Shown here one piece after another: positions 36,194 through 44,636 of a stretch of DNA of 64,000 nt. Source of the stretch: Pseudomonas tritici (lineage in GTDB: Bacteria > Pseudomonadota > Gammaproteobacteria > Pseudomonadales > Pseudomonadaceae); contig NZ_CP077084.1 of assembly GCF_014268275.3 (NCBI RefSeq), forward strand, positions 124,001 to 188,000, written 5' to 3'. Position 1 is the first letter of the stretch. Every line of letters begins with the position of its first letter. The position numbers and the translations under genes are program-made. Below the pieces are notes generated by a model. It did not search any database and had not been told where the DNA came from. It was given only the letters and a program-made list of their open reading frames with translations.

Positions 36194-38080
36194 TTATTCT
36201 TCAAGCTTCAACAGGGGTTCCTGAAACCGCAACAAACGCCCGGCATTTCCAAGTACCAGCAACGTGCTGAGGTTATGCAGCACCGCCGCAATCATCGCGC
36301 CCGCCGCACCCAGCCAACCGAACGCCGCAAACACGACGATGGCCAAGGTCCAGCCCAAGCCGATGATCACATTGACCTGCAACGTCTGCCGGCACTGGCG
36401 ACTTAAGCGCACACAAGTACCCAGGCGCCGCAGGTCGCTGCCGATCAGCACCACGTCAGCCGATGCCAGCGCAATATCCGCGCCGCCCGCGCCCATGGCC
36501 ACGCCGACCACACCGGCCTTGAGCGCCAGGGAATCATTGATGCCGTCGCCCACCACCATCGGGCGAAAACCGCTGCCGATTTCCCCCAGCACGCGGTTGA
36601 GCTTGTCTTCCGGCAGGGCCTGGGCTTCGACGTCGCTGATGCCCACCTCCAGCGCGAGGCTGTCGGCCACGCTTTGGCGATCGCCCGTGAGCAGCAGTTG
36701 CCGACCGAGGCCGAGCTCGCGCAGCTCTTGCAGGGCTTGGCGTGCTTCCGGTTTGACACTGTCGGCCAGCAGCAGCCAGGCCAGAAATTGCCCGTTCAGC
36801 GCCAGCCCGGCGATCGGGCCATCGTGGTTCGGCACAGCCGTGGTGACAACGCCCAGTTGCTCGAATAACTCTGGCCGGCCCAAGGCCGCTTCGCCCTGCT
36901 GGGTTTGCGCCACGACGCCCAGCCCCTGGCGTTCGCGAATGTCCGTCAACACGTGCATCTGGTCCTGCGTCGCCAACCCCGCCAACGCCCGGCTGACCGG
37001 GTGGCTGCTGGCCGAGCCCAGGCTGGCCGCCAGGTTCAACACCACCTGCCGATCCGGCGCCGTGGTTTCGATGGATTGCAGACGCAAGGTGCCAAAGGTC
37101 AGGGTGCCGGTCTTGTCGACCACCAGTGAAGTCAGGTCCGCCAACTCCTCCAGAAACGCCGAGCTGCGAATCAGAATCCCATGCCGCGCCGCCACCGCAA
37201 TTCCGGCAATCGCCGTGGCCGGCGCCGACAGCACCAGCGCACATGGACATGCCGCCACCAGCACGGCGAGCATCGCCTGGGCGTCATTGGTCACAAACCA
37301 GGTCACCGCCGCCAGCAACAACACCAACACCATATAGCTGCCGGCATAGCGCTCCAGCAGCCGCGTAATCGGTGGCTTGGAACGCTCGGCGTTCTGCATC
37401 AGCGCGATGACTTTGCCTAAGGTGGATTCGTTACCGGTGCGGGTCACCTCAAGGCGCAGCAGGCCGTCGAGGTTGATCGCGCCGCCAAACACCAGCACCC
37501 CTGCGCTGGCTTCCAACGGTACCGACTCACCGGTAATCGGCGCCGTGTCCAGGCTCGCCTGGCCCGACAGCACCACGCCATCGGCGGGCACCCGATCACC
37601 CGCGCGCACCTCGACGACATCGCCAGTGTTCAGCGTGCCGTTATCCACTTCAACAATGCTGCCGTCAGCCTGCACCCGCCGCGCATGGCTGCGGGTCAGT
37701 TTGCCCAGGGCATGGATCGCTTCCTGTGAGCCGATTACGCTGCGTTCTTCCAGCACGTGGCCGAAAATCATGATGATCGGCAACAGCGCGGCGGTCAGCA
37801 GATCCCCCGTAGCCCAAGCACCGAGCATGGCCAGGGCGATCAGTTGGTCGGTGATGCCATGCAGGCTGGGGAACCGCAGGCTGTACCAGGCCGAACGCAT
37901 CACCGGCACGGCCACCAGCAAGGACGCCACGCCCAGCAGCAATTGGCTCACACCGTTCTGGTCCGGTGCCAGCCAGCGCCATACCAGGCCCAGTATCAGC
38001 AAGCCCAAGGCCAACATGGCCAGGGTCAATTGCCGGGCGGCGCTGCGCTGTTCGGCGGAGGTCAGCATGAGCACGCTCAT
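36194..38080 (-). CDS. Heavy-metal P1B-type ATPase
   Basis: A 628-residue inner-membrane metal pump. Seen: actuator 'TGES', TM6 metal motif 'CPC' ('AACPCALVLSAP'), phosphorylation site 'DKTGTLT', the P1B 'HP' pair ('SSHPVSRAL'), hinge 'GDGINDS'. There is no N-terminal HMA metal-binding domain. The last membrane pair reads 'VLHNLSTLLVLGNAGRL', which is not the usual zinc-group 'DxG' nor copper-group 'MxxSS' pattern, so the metal stays open. ATG overlaps the upstream SPFH stop (ATGA). It is the last gene of a four-gene operon with three SPFH proteins. Confidence 0.88.
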   Translation of the reverse strand: MSVLMLTSAEQRSAARQLTLAMLALGLLILGLVWRWLAPDQNGVSQLLLGVASLLVAVPVMRSAWYSLRFPSLHGITDQLIALAMLGAWATGDLLTAALLPIIMIFGHVLEERSVIGSQEAIHALGKLTRSHARRVQADGSIVEVDNGTLNTGDVVEVRAGDRVPADGVVLSGQASLDTAPITGESVPLEASAGVLVFGGAINLDGLLRLEVTRTGNESTLGKVIALMQNAERSKPPITRLLERYAGSYMVLVLLLAAVTWFVTNDAQAMLAVLVAACPCALVLSAPATAIAGIAVAARHGILIRSSAFLEELADLTSLVVDKTGTLTFGTLRLQSIETTAPDRQVVLNLAASLGSASSHPVSRALAGLATQDQMHVLTDIRERQGLGVVAQTQQGEAALGRPELFEQLGVVTTAVPNHDGPIAGLALNGQFLAWLLLADSVKPEARQALQELRELGLGRQLLLTGDRQSVADSLALEVGISDVEAQALPEDKLNRVLGEIGSGFRPMVVGDGINDSLALKAGVVGVAMGAGGADIALASADVVLIGSDLRRLGTCVRLSRQCRQTLQVNVIIGLGWTLAIVVFAAFGWLGAAGAMIAAVLHNLSTLLVLGNAGRLLRFQEPLLKLEE

Positions 38081-39111
38081 TGTTCGGCTCCCTGGATGAT
38101 CAAGCGGGAGTCGTCTTTTGGATCGACCGTGGTCACGGAACCGGCCTGGCCGAGAATCTTCGGCAGACGTTCACGGTACAGGCGCAACAACAGGCCCGGG
38201 TCTTTCACCTGGGCCAGGCTGGCGACGGTTGCGGTTCGCGCCTGGGCATTGGCCAGGCGTTCGCTGGCCTGGGCGTGGGCAACTTGCACCAGGCGATCAG
38301 CTTGTTGGGTTGCATTTTGGGTGAGCTTTTCGGCTTCGGTGCGAGCGTTGGCCACGGCTTTATCGGCTTGTTGACTGGCAGTGAGGACGGCATTGAAGGC
38401 ATTCACCGCCGGGCCCGGCAGGCTCGATTGCACATCGACGCGGGTCACTGCGATGCCCAATCCCAAGCCTGTGGAAGCCAGCTCCGTGAGGCGCTTATTG
38501 ATGCCTTGCACCAGATCGCCGCGCAGCCGCTCACGGCGCTCGGCGGCGCCATTGTCGGTACCGATCAGTTCGGGGCGCGCCACCAAAATCGTGTCCAGGT
38601 CACGCGCGGCCGTCAGGGCCACGGCGCTGCGGGTCACCAGCCGATCCAAAGCCGGCAACACATGGTCGCCCTGCAACACAAAGGCGTAAGGTTCAGTGAC
38701 TTTGTAGAACACCCGCACATCCAGCTGCACCACACCGGCATCGCCGGTCAGCAGGTAGCCGGAGCCGGCCAGCGCATCACTCAACGGCGTGGCGAAGCTG
38801 GCCACGCGGTCGGCCTGGATCGCCGCGTCGGAACGCAGCAGGTTCTCCACCCGACGTTCGATCACCCGGTCGGCGGCCGGCAACAGCACCACCTGCTCGA
38901 ACGGCTGCGGCCACGCCAACAGCAACCCGGCATTCTGGATACGGTCGAGGGCGCCAAAGTGCAGCACCACGGCGCGGTTCTGCGGGTCGATCTGGCGCAC
39001 ATTGGAAAACGCCCAAGCCAACGCCGCCAACACGGTCACCGCGTACAACGCCAGGAAGGTCAGACGCCCGGCTTGGATCCATGGGCTGTCCGGACTGGCA
39101 CGCTCGGTCAT
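38077..39111 (-). CDS. SPFH-domain membrane protein, HflK/HflC-like (third of three)
   Basis: A 344-residue protein with one N-terminal membrane segment ('LTFLALYAVTVLAALAWAF'), an SPFH/band-7 domain ('NRAVVLHFGAL...GLLLAWPQPFEQV') and a long Ala/Gln-rich coiled coil (residues about 240-305). SPFH proteins form large cages around membrane partners such as FtsH. Here the partner is likely the P-type ATPase encoded downstream with a four-base overlap. Confidence 0.82.
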   Translation of the reverse strand: MTERASPDSPWIQAGRLTFLALYAVTVLAALAWAFSNVRQIDPQNRAVVLHFGALDRIQNAGLLLAWPQPFEQVVLLPAADRVIERRVENLLRSDAAIQADRVASFATPLSDALAGSGYLLTGDAGVVQLDVRVFYKVTEPYAFVLQGDHVLPALDRLVTRSAVALTAARDLDTILVARPELIGTDNGAAERRERLRGDLVQGINKRLTELASTGLGLGIAVTRVDVQSSLPGPAVNAFNAVLTASQQADKAVANARTEAEKLTQNATQQADRLVQVAHAQASERLANAQARTATVASLAQVKDPGLLLRLYRERLPKILGQAGSVTTVDPKDDSRLIIQGAEQ

Positions 39112-40088
39112 GGCTGAACGTCCTTCGGCCCGTCCACCAAGGCGCGGAACGGGGCGGCATCGGTGCGCAGGATGATCTTGGTCCCCGGCGTGACCACGGT
39201 GCCCAAGGTATCCAGCGAGCGCAGCAGGTTATACAGCTGGGGATTACCGGCGTAGGCGCGGCCATAAATCTGCGCGGCTTCGACCCGCGACTGCGCTTCG
39301 ATATCGGCGGCTTTTACCGTGGCATCGGCCTGTACGATGCGCGCATCGCGCTCGGCGGCAGAACGGATCTGCGCCGCTTCGCGCTTGCCCACAGCGGTGC
39401 GTTCGGTGGCGATGGTTTCACGCTCGGCGCGCATGCGGTCGACAGTGGCGGTGAGGGTCACCGACGGCAGGGTCAGCCGCTCGATCCCCACTTGGGCCAC
39501 GCGCACGCCGTAAGTGGTGAGTAATTGTTGATCAATCTGCTGGCGCAACTGCGCTTCGAAATCGGCAATGCGCACCTGGCTGGCATCGGTGTTGATCAGG
39601 CTGGACAAGTCGAAACTGGCCGCCGTGGTTTCCAGCGCCGACCCCACAAAGGTACGGATCTGTCGCGCCGCTTCATCCGGCTGGTTCTGCACGGCGCGCA
39701 TAAAGCGCTGCACATTCTCGGCGTCACCCTGCACCTGCCACGCCACATAGGCCTGCACGATGATGCGCAGACCATCACGGGTGCCCACATCCTGCAACCC
39801 GCTGGAGGTGGTGCGCAGGCGCAAGTCCACCGGGATCGCTGCTTCGAACGGCGCCGGCCAGCGCCAGCCAAGGCCCGGTTCCAGCAGCACCCGCGATGGG
39901 TTGCCGAAACGGGTAATCACCGTGGCCTCGCCGGAGCGCACCTGCACCAGGCTGGCGGCCGCGACCGCAAACAGCACCAGCAACAGCGCCCAGGCCATGC
40001 GCCGCCATGGGAATGGGCCGGCGGCTTGCTCGCTACCGTGATGATGGTGGTGATGGCCGTGATGATGATCGTGAGAATGAGCGCTCAA
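39108..40088 (-). CDS. SPFH-domain protein with His-rich N-terminus, HflC-like
   Basis: A 326-residue band-7 protein. The first 18 residues hold eleven His (HSHDHHHGHHHHHHG pattern), a plausible cytoplasmic metal buffer. One membrane segment ('MAWALLLVLFAVAAASLVQV') precedes the SPFH domain ('ITRFGNPSRVLLEPGLGWRWP') and a coiled coil ('ERETIATERTAVGKREAAQI'). It overlaps the next gene by four bases. The His tract is unusual for HflC and suggests metal handling together with the ATPase. Confidence 0.85.
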   Translation of the reverse strand: MSAHSHDHHHGHHHHHHGSEQAAGPFPWRRMAWALLLVLFAVAAASLVQVRSGEATVITRFGNPSRVLLEPGLGWRWPAPFEAAIPVDLRLRTTSSGLQDVGTRDGLRIIVQAYVAWQVQGDAENVQRFMRAVQNQPDEAARQIRTFVGSALETTAASFDLSSLINTDASQVRIADFEAQLRQQIDQQLLTTYGVRVAQVGIERLTLPSVTLTATVDRMRAERETIATERTAVGKREAAQIRSAAERDARIVQADATVKAADIEAQSRVEAAQIYGRAYAGNPQLYNLLRSLDTLGTVVTPGTKIILRTDAAPFRALVDGPKDVQP

Positions 40089-40100
40089 CAGACAAACTCC

Positions 40101-42005
40101 TTATTGAACGGCTTTACGCGGCACCGAGGGATCGGCCGGCAAGGTAAAAGAACGCAGATCGATCGTCGGCGCGCCATCGGCGCCCAAGCGATGATCCAGA
40201 ATTAACAGCTTGGCGTGAGCCAGGCCCTGGCTGAGTTGGCCCAAATACTGTTCCAGCACGAACGCCTGGCCGGCCGTGGCGTAGGCCTTTTGTTCGGCGA
40301 TAAAACGCAGGTCGGCCGCTTGGGCGCCCGCATTCACTTCGCGTGCAGTGGCCTGGGCCTGGTCGCGCGCGGTGCTGGCCTGGAGCAAGGCCTGGTTGGT
40401 TTGTTCGCTGGCCGCGCCGCGTTCGCGAGAGATCAACGCTTGGGCGCCAATTTGTGCGGCTTGCACGCCGTGATAGGCGTTGGCGGCACCGGCCGGTGGG
40501 TGGATCGCCTCGACCACGGTGGCGAGGATTTCCACGCCGCTGTCGAGCTTTTGCAGGTCCGCCTGCACCGCGCGGCCGATCTCGTCGGCCAGGCTGGTGC
40601 GTTGTTCACCGAGCAGTTCATCGAGGGTGCGCGAGGCAAAGTCGTGCACCAGGATGCGGCTGGCGGTGCTGCGGATCAGGGTCGGCACATCCGCACTGTT
40701 ATAGGTGGCGGCAAGCGCGGCCTGGTCGGTGAGGCCAATGCGGTAGACAAAACGCACATCCATATTGACGATCTGGAAGCTCTGTTTGTCGCCGCTGCTG
40801 CTGGCGATCACTTGGGATTTGTCATTCACATGGCTGGCATCCCACAAGCGGTTGGCGATCAGCGGCGGTGGGCCTTCGGCGGGGGCGAGTTCCGGGGCGG
40901 CGGCTTCACTGACGCTGGTGGCCAGCTCATGCACCACACCATTTTCAACGCTTATTACGCGGCCCAACGGCCATGGCAAACCCGCATGCAGGCCAGGGCC
41001 GAAGACCTGCACCGGTTTGCCGAAGCGCTCATAAATCCCACGCCCTTGCAGCGGCACTTCGTGCACGCCGGTCAGCCCCCAGCCTACCGCCAGCACCACC
41101 AACAGCACCGGCAGAAACGCGCGACGCATGTAGGTAAACGCCCAGATCTGGCGCAAATCGATACCGAATCGGTTGTGCAACTCGTGCTGCAACGCAAGCA
41201 AGGGTTGTGGCGGCCAGCGCAGCAGCCCCGCGATAAAACTTTGCGCCATCAGGCGGGGTTCGAGGCGTGGCTGACGCGGGCTAAACAGTGACAGCACTGC
41301 TCTTAAAAGAAACTCCAGCGAGACCAGCGCCGGCAGCAGGCCGATCAACACGGCCAACCTAAGGGGCCAGACGGAATTCGCCCCTGCGAACAGCAGGCAA
41401 ATCGCACTGATCACCAGGCAAATAATCGCCACTCGGCTTAGCTGCGCCAGTTGCGCGGCTTCCGGCCACTGCGCAGCGGTTTCCTGGGCCAGACGACGTT
41501 CGAACACCAGCAGGCCAAATGCCAAGGCCAGCGCCAGCGCCGCACCGATGCTTGCCGATTGACCGACCGGCGCGGCGGGCAAGGCCAGGTTCCAGAACTC
41601 GATAACGCTGACCAGTGCCAGCAGCGACCAACCGCCAAGCCACAGCACCGGCGCGCCGATCTGCTTGCCAAAACGCTCTGCAAGGCGCGCGTACCGGCCG
41701 GTGTCTTCAACCGGTTCTTCAACCGCCGGCGCTTCCAACGCCTGGGCGCGCCAATCCGCCACCCACCATGCCGATTGCAAACCAGCCACCAGCAGCAGCA
41801 ACGCCGACGTACCGTTGATCAACACCACCGGCCAAATCGACAGCGGCGCAAACAGCGCGACAAACAGCGCCAGCACCCAGCCGGCAACGGCCAGCACCGT
41901 CAGGCTGATACCGGCTTGGCGCAATCGACGGGCATGGAACAGCCCCTGTTGAAACCGCGGAAGGCCTTCCACCGAAGCGCCGTCAGCTTCCAGATCCATT
42001 TGCAT
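40101..42005 (-). CDS. Large SPFH-domain membrane protein, HflK-like (first of three)
   Basis: A 634-residue protein. The N-terminal half carries about six or seven membrane segments in pairs ('VAGWVLALFVALFAPLSIW', 'ALVSVIEFWNLALP', 'LAVLIGLLPALVSLEFLL'), unlike normal HflK with one. An SPFH domain starts near residue 310 ('GRGIYERFGKPVQVFGPGLHAGLPWP') and ends in a coiled coil. The start may also be the ATG at 41999. First gene of the operon; a Zur-like box sits just upstream. Confidence 0.82.
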   Translation of the reverse strand: MQMDLEADGASVEGLPRFQQGLFHARRLRQAGISLTVLAVAGWVLALFVALFAPLSIWPVVLINGTSALLLLVAGLQSAWWVADWRAQALEAPAVEEPVEDTGRYARLAERFGKQIGAPVLWLGGWSLLALVSVIEFWNLALPAAPVGQSASIGAALALALAFGLLVFERRLAQETAAQWPEAAQLAQLSRVAIICLVISAICLLFAGANSVWPLRLAVLIGLLPALVSLEFLLRAVLSLFSPRQPRLEPRLMAQSFIAGLLRWPPQPLLALQHELHNRFGIDLRQIWAFTYMRRAFLPVLLVVLAVGWGLTGVHEVPLQGRGIYERFGKPVQVFGPGLHAGLPWPLGRVISVENGVVHELATSVSEAAAPELAPAEGPPPLIANRLWDASHVNDKSQVIASSSGDKQSFQIVNMDVRFVYRIGLTDQAALAATYNSADVPTLIRSTASRILVHDFASRTLDELLGEQRTSLADEIGRAVQADLQKLDSGVEILATVVEAIHPPAGAANAYHGVQAAQIGAQALISRERGAASEQTNQALLQASTARDQAQATAREVNAGAQAADLRFIAEQKAYATAGQAFVLEQYLGQLSQGLAHAKLLILDHRLGADGAPTIDLRSFTLPADPSVPRKAVQ

Positions 42006-42033
42006 CCACTTAGCGTCCGCATGTACACAATTC

Positions 42034-42046
42034 GTTACGATATAAC
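42034..42046 (-). promoter_or_regulatory. Zur-like box upstream of the SPFH/P-type ATPase operon
   Basis: GTTACGATATAAC (GTTATATCGTAAC on the minus strand) matches the Zur box GTTATANTATAAC in 11 of 13 positions, with one perfect half-site. It lies 29 bases before the first SPFH gene. GTTAC-type half-sites are common in real Zur operators. Confidence 0.65.
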
Positions 42047-42251
42047 ACGACGCGTGAAATTTTTGTTCGAAAACCGGCAGTTTCAGTACACCCTAAATTC
42101 TTGTGGATGCGGGCTTGTGTGGAACATTGTTGTGTTCAAGATCGTGACTAAACCCCCATAAACACGCGCCATCACTGGTGCACGCCACGATTAATCGGCA
42201 CACTCCAGAACAGTTTTTCGCGGGTCAACGGACAAGGAAGCGTCACCCCTT

Positions 42252-42869
42252 ATGATTTCGATCTATCAGCTCAAGCCGCGCTTTCAAAACCTGCTGCGCC
42301 CGCTGGTGCAGCGCCTCTACGACAACGGCACCACCGCCAACCAGATCACCGTTTTGGCCGGCGTGATTTCGCTGCTGGTCGGCCTGTTGATCGCCAGCTT
42401 TGCCCAACACCTGTGGCTGTTTGCGCTGATCCCGCTGTGGATGATCCTGCGCATGGCCCTCAATGCCATCGACGGCATGCTCGCCCGCGAATTCGGCCAG
42501 CAGTCGCGCCTGGGCGCCTACCTCAATGAACTGTGCGACGTAATCGCCGACAGCGCGTTGATCCTGCCGTTTGCGTTGATCCCCGGCGTAAGCCTGGCGC
42601 CGGTGTTGCTGGTGGCTTTGCTCGCAGTGTTCAGCGAATACGCCGGAGTGCTTGGGCCGATGGTGGGCGCATCGCGCCGCTATGACGGGCCGATGGGCAA
42701 GAGTGATCGAGCGTTTGTATTGGGCGTACTGGCCACCGGCGTGGCGCTGGGCTGGCTGGGCGCGGGTTGGGTCGATGCAGTGATGTGGCTGGTCGCTGCC
42801 CTGCTCGCCTACACCCTGGTCAACCGCGTGCGCCAAGGTCTTAAAGAAACGACATCCCCTTCTGCATAA
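42252..42869 (+). CDS. CDP-alcohol phosphatidyltransferase, YnbA-like
   Basis: A 205-residue integral membrane enzyme of the CDP-alcohol phosphatidyltransferase family with six membrane segments. The signature is 'NAIDGMLAREFGQQSRLGAYLNELCD': the DG, AR, G and last D are present, but the first and third Asp of the classical D..DG..AR........G...D...D pattern are Asn (Asn71 and Asn92). It would swap an alcohol for CMP on CDP-diacylglycerol; the alcohol is unknown. First gene of a Ynb-like operon; AGGA precedes the next start. Confidence 0.82.
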   Translation: MISIYQLKPRFQNLLRPLVQRLYDNGTTANQITVLAGVISLLVGLLIASFAQHLWLFALIPLWMILRMALNAIDGMLAREFGQQSRLGAYLNELCDVIADSALILPFALIPGVSLAPVLLVALLAVFSEYAGVLGPMVGASRRYDGPMGKSDRAFVLGVLATGVALGWLGAGWVDAVMWLVAALLAYTLVNRVRQGLKETTSPSA

Positions 42870-42879
42870 GGATTTTGCG

Positions 42880-44634
42880 ATGCGCGAACAGCAAGAGCAC
42901 ACCTTCAGTACCCACGATGGCGTCGAACTTTTCTACCGGCACTGGCCCGCTACCGCTGCGTTTGGCGAGGAGCCGCGCAAGGCGATCGTGCTGTTCCATC
43001 GCGGCCACGAGCATTCGGGGCGCATCGCCCATCTGGTGGATGAACTGGACCTGCCGCAATTCGACTTTTTCGCCTGGGATGCCCGTGGCCACGGCCAATC
43101 GCCCGGCGAGCGCGGTGACAGCCCGAGCTTCGCCACCAGCGCCCGCGATGTGCAGACGTTCTGCGATCACATCGGCGCCACCTATGGCATCGAAGAAGAA
43201 AACTTCGCCGTCATCGCCCAAAGCGTCGGCGCGGTGATTGCCGCGACCTGGGTGCACGATTACGCACCGAAGATCCGCGCCCTGGTACTTGCGTCCCCGG
43301 CGTTCAAGGTCAAGCTCTACGTGCCATTCGCCCGGCCGGGCCTGGCGCTGATGCGCAAGTTTCGTGGCAACTTTTTCGTCAACAGTTACGTCAAGGCCAA
43401 GTTCCTCAGCCATGACCCGGAACGCGTGGCGTCCTACGACAGTGACCCGCTGATCACCAAGGCCATTTCGGTGAATGTGCTGCTCGGCCTGTACGAAGCG
43501 GCCGACCGTGTTGTAGCCGATGCCCAGGCGATCCAGGTGCCGACCCAATTGCTGATCTCGGGCTCCGACTTTGTGGTGCACCGCAAACCCCAGCAGCAAT
43601 TTTTCGATCGTCTCGGCAGCCTGAAAAAAGAGCTGCATATCCTTCCCGGTTTTTTCCACGACACGCTCGGCGAACGCGACCGCGCTACCGCCGTGAGCAG
43701 CGCCAAGCGCTTTATCCTGCAGAACTTCGAACACCCGCTGGACCGCGCCTCGTTACTCGACGCCGACAAAATCGGCGCCACCTGCGCCGAATCTGAATCC
43801 CTTGCAGCGCCTCTGCCGCGCAACTCCTTGCGCGATTTGTACTGGCGCATGACCCGCGCCAGCATGGGCCTGGGCAAAAACCTGTCGGATGGGGTGAAAC
43901 TGGGTTTCGACACGGGCTTCGACTCCGGCAGCACCCTGGACTACGTGTACCGCAACACGCCCACCGGCAAGGGCGGGCTGGGGCGCATGATCGATACCAA
44001 CTACCTCAACTCCATCGGCTGGCGTGGCATTCGCCAGCGCAAGCTGAACGTCGAGGAACTGCTGCGCCTGGCCATGGCCAAGTTACGCGCGGATGGTCGC
44101 GAAGTGCGCATCGTGGATATCGCCGCCGGTCATGGTCGCTACATCCTGGAAGCCCTGCAGGGCGTTTCGCCGCTGCCGGAATCGATCCTGCTGCGCGACT
44201 ACAGCGACATCAACGTGCGCGACGGTGGCGCCTTGATTCGCGAGAAGGGCCTGGGGGATATCGCGCAGTTCGTCAAAGGCGATGCATTTGATCGCCTCGA
44301 CCTGGCCGCGCTGGACCCCAAGCCGACGCTGGCAGTGGTGTCTGGGCTGTATGAGTTGTTTGCCGATAACGGCATGGTCGGCGGTTCGCTGGCCGGCCTG
44401 GCAGAAGCGATGGAGCCCGGCGGTTACCTGGTGTACACCGGCCAACCGTGGCACCCGCAGCTGGAACTGATCGCGCGTGCGCTGACCAGCCACCGCCAGG
44501 GCCAGGCCTGGGTGATGCGCCGCCGCAGCCAGGCGGAAATGGATCAGTTGGTCGAGGCTGCGGGCTTTCGCAAGATCACCCAGCGTGTGGATGAGTGGGG
44601 CATCTTTACCGTGTCCCTGGCACAGAAGATCTAA
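42880..44634 (+). CDS. Alpha/beta hydrolase fused to a SAM methyltransferase, YnbC-like
   Basis: A 584-residue two-domain protein. Residues about 1-300 form an alpha/beta hydrolase (monoacylglycerol lipase-like, oxyanion 'LFHRGHEHSG', 'WDARGHGQS', nucleophile Ser115 in 'AQSVGA', late His in 'PGFFHDTLG'). Residues about 390-584 form a Rossmann methyltransferase ('VRIVDIAAGHGRY' near 409-421). The same fusion and length are known for E. coli YnbC. The likely substrates are lipids or lipid head groups, because neighbours are lipid enzymes. AAGGA lies eight bases upstream. Confidence 0.87.
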   Translation: MREQQEHTFSTHDGVELFYRHWPATAAFGEEPRKAIVLFHRGHEHSGRIAHLVDELDLPQFDFFAWDARGHGQSPGERGDSPSFATSARDVQTFCDHIGATYGIEEENFAVIAQSVGAVIAATWVHDYAPKIRALVLASPAFKVKLYVPFARPGLALMRKFRGNFFVNSYVKAKFLSHDPERVASYDSDPLITKAISVNVLLGLYEAADRVVADAQAIQVPTQLLISGSDFVVHRKPQQQFFDRLGSLKKELHILPGFFHDTLGERDRATAVSSAKRFILQNFEHPLDRASLLDADKIGATCAESESLAAPLPRNSLRDLYWRMTRASMGLGKNLSDGVKLGFDTGFDSGSTLDYVYRNTPTGKGGLGRMIDTNYLNSIGWRGIRQRKLNVEELLRLAMAKLRADGREVRIVDIAAGHGRYILEALQGVSPLPESILLRDYSDINVRDGGALIREKGLGDIAQFVKGDAFDRLDLAALDPKPTLAVVSGLYELFADNGMVGGSLAGLAEAMEPGGYLVYTGQPWHPQLELIARALTSHRQGQAWVMRRRSQAEMDQLVEAAGFRKITQRVDEWGIFTVSLAQKI

Positions 44635-44636
44635 GC

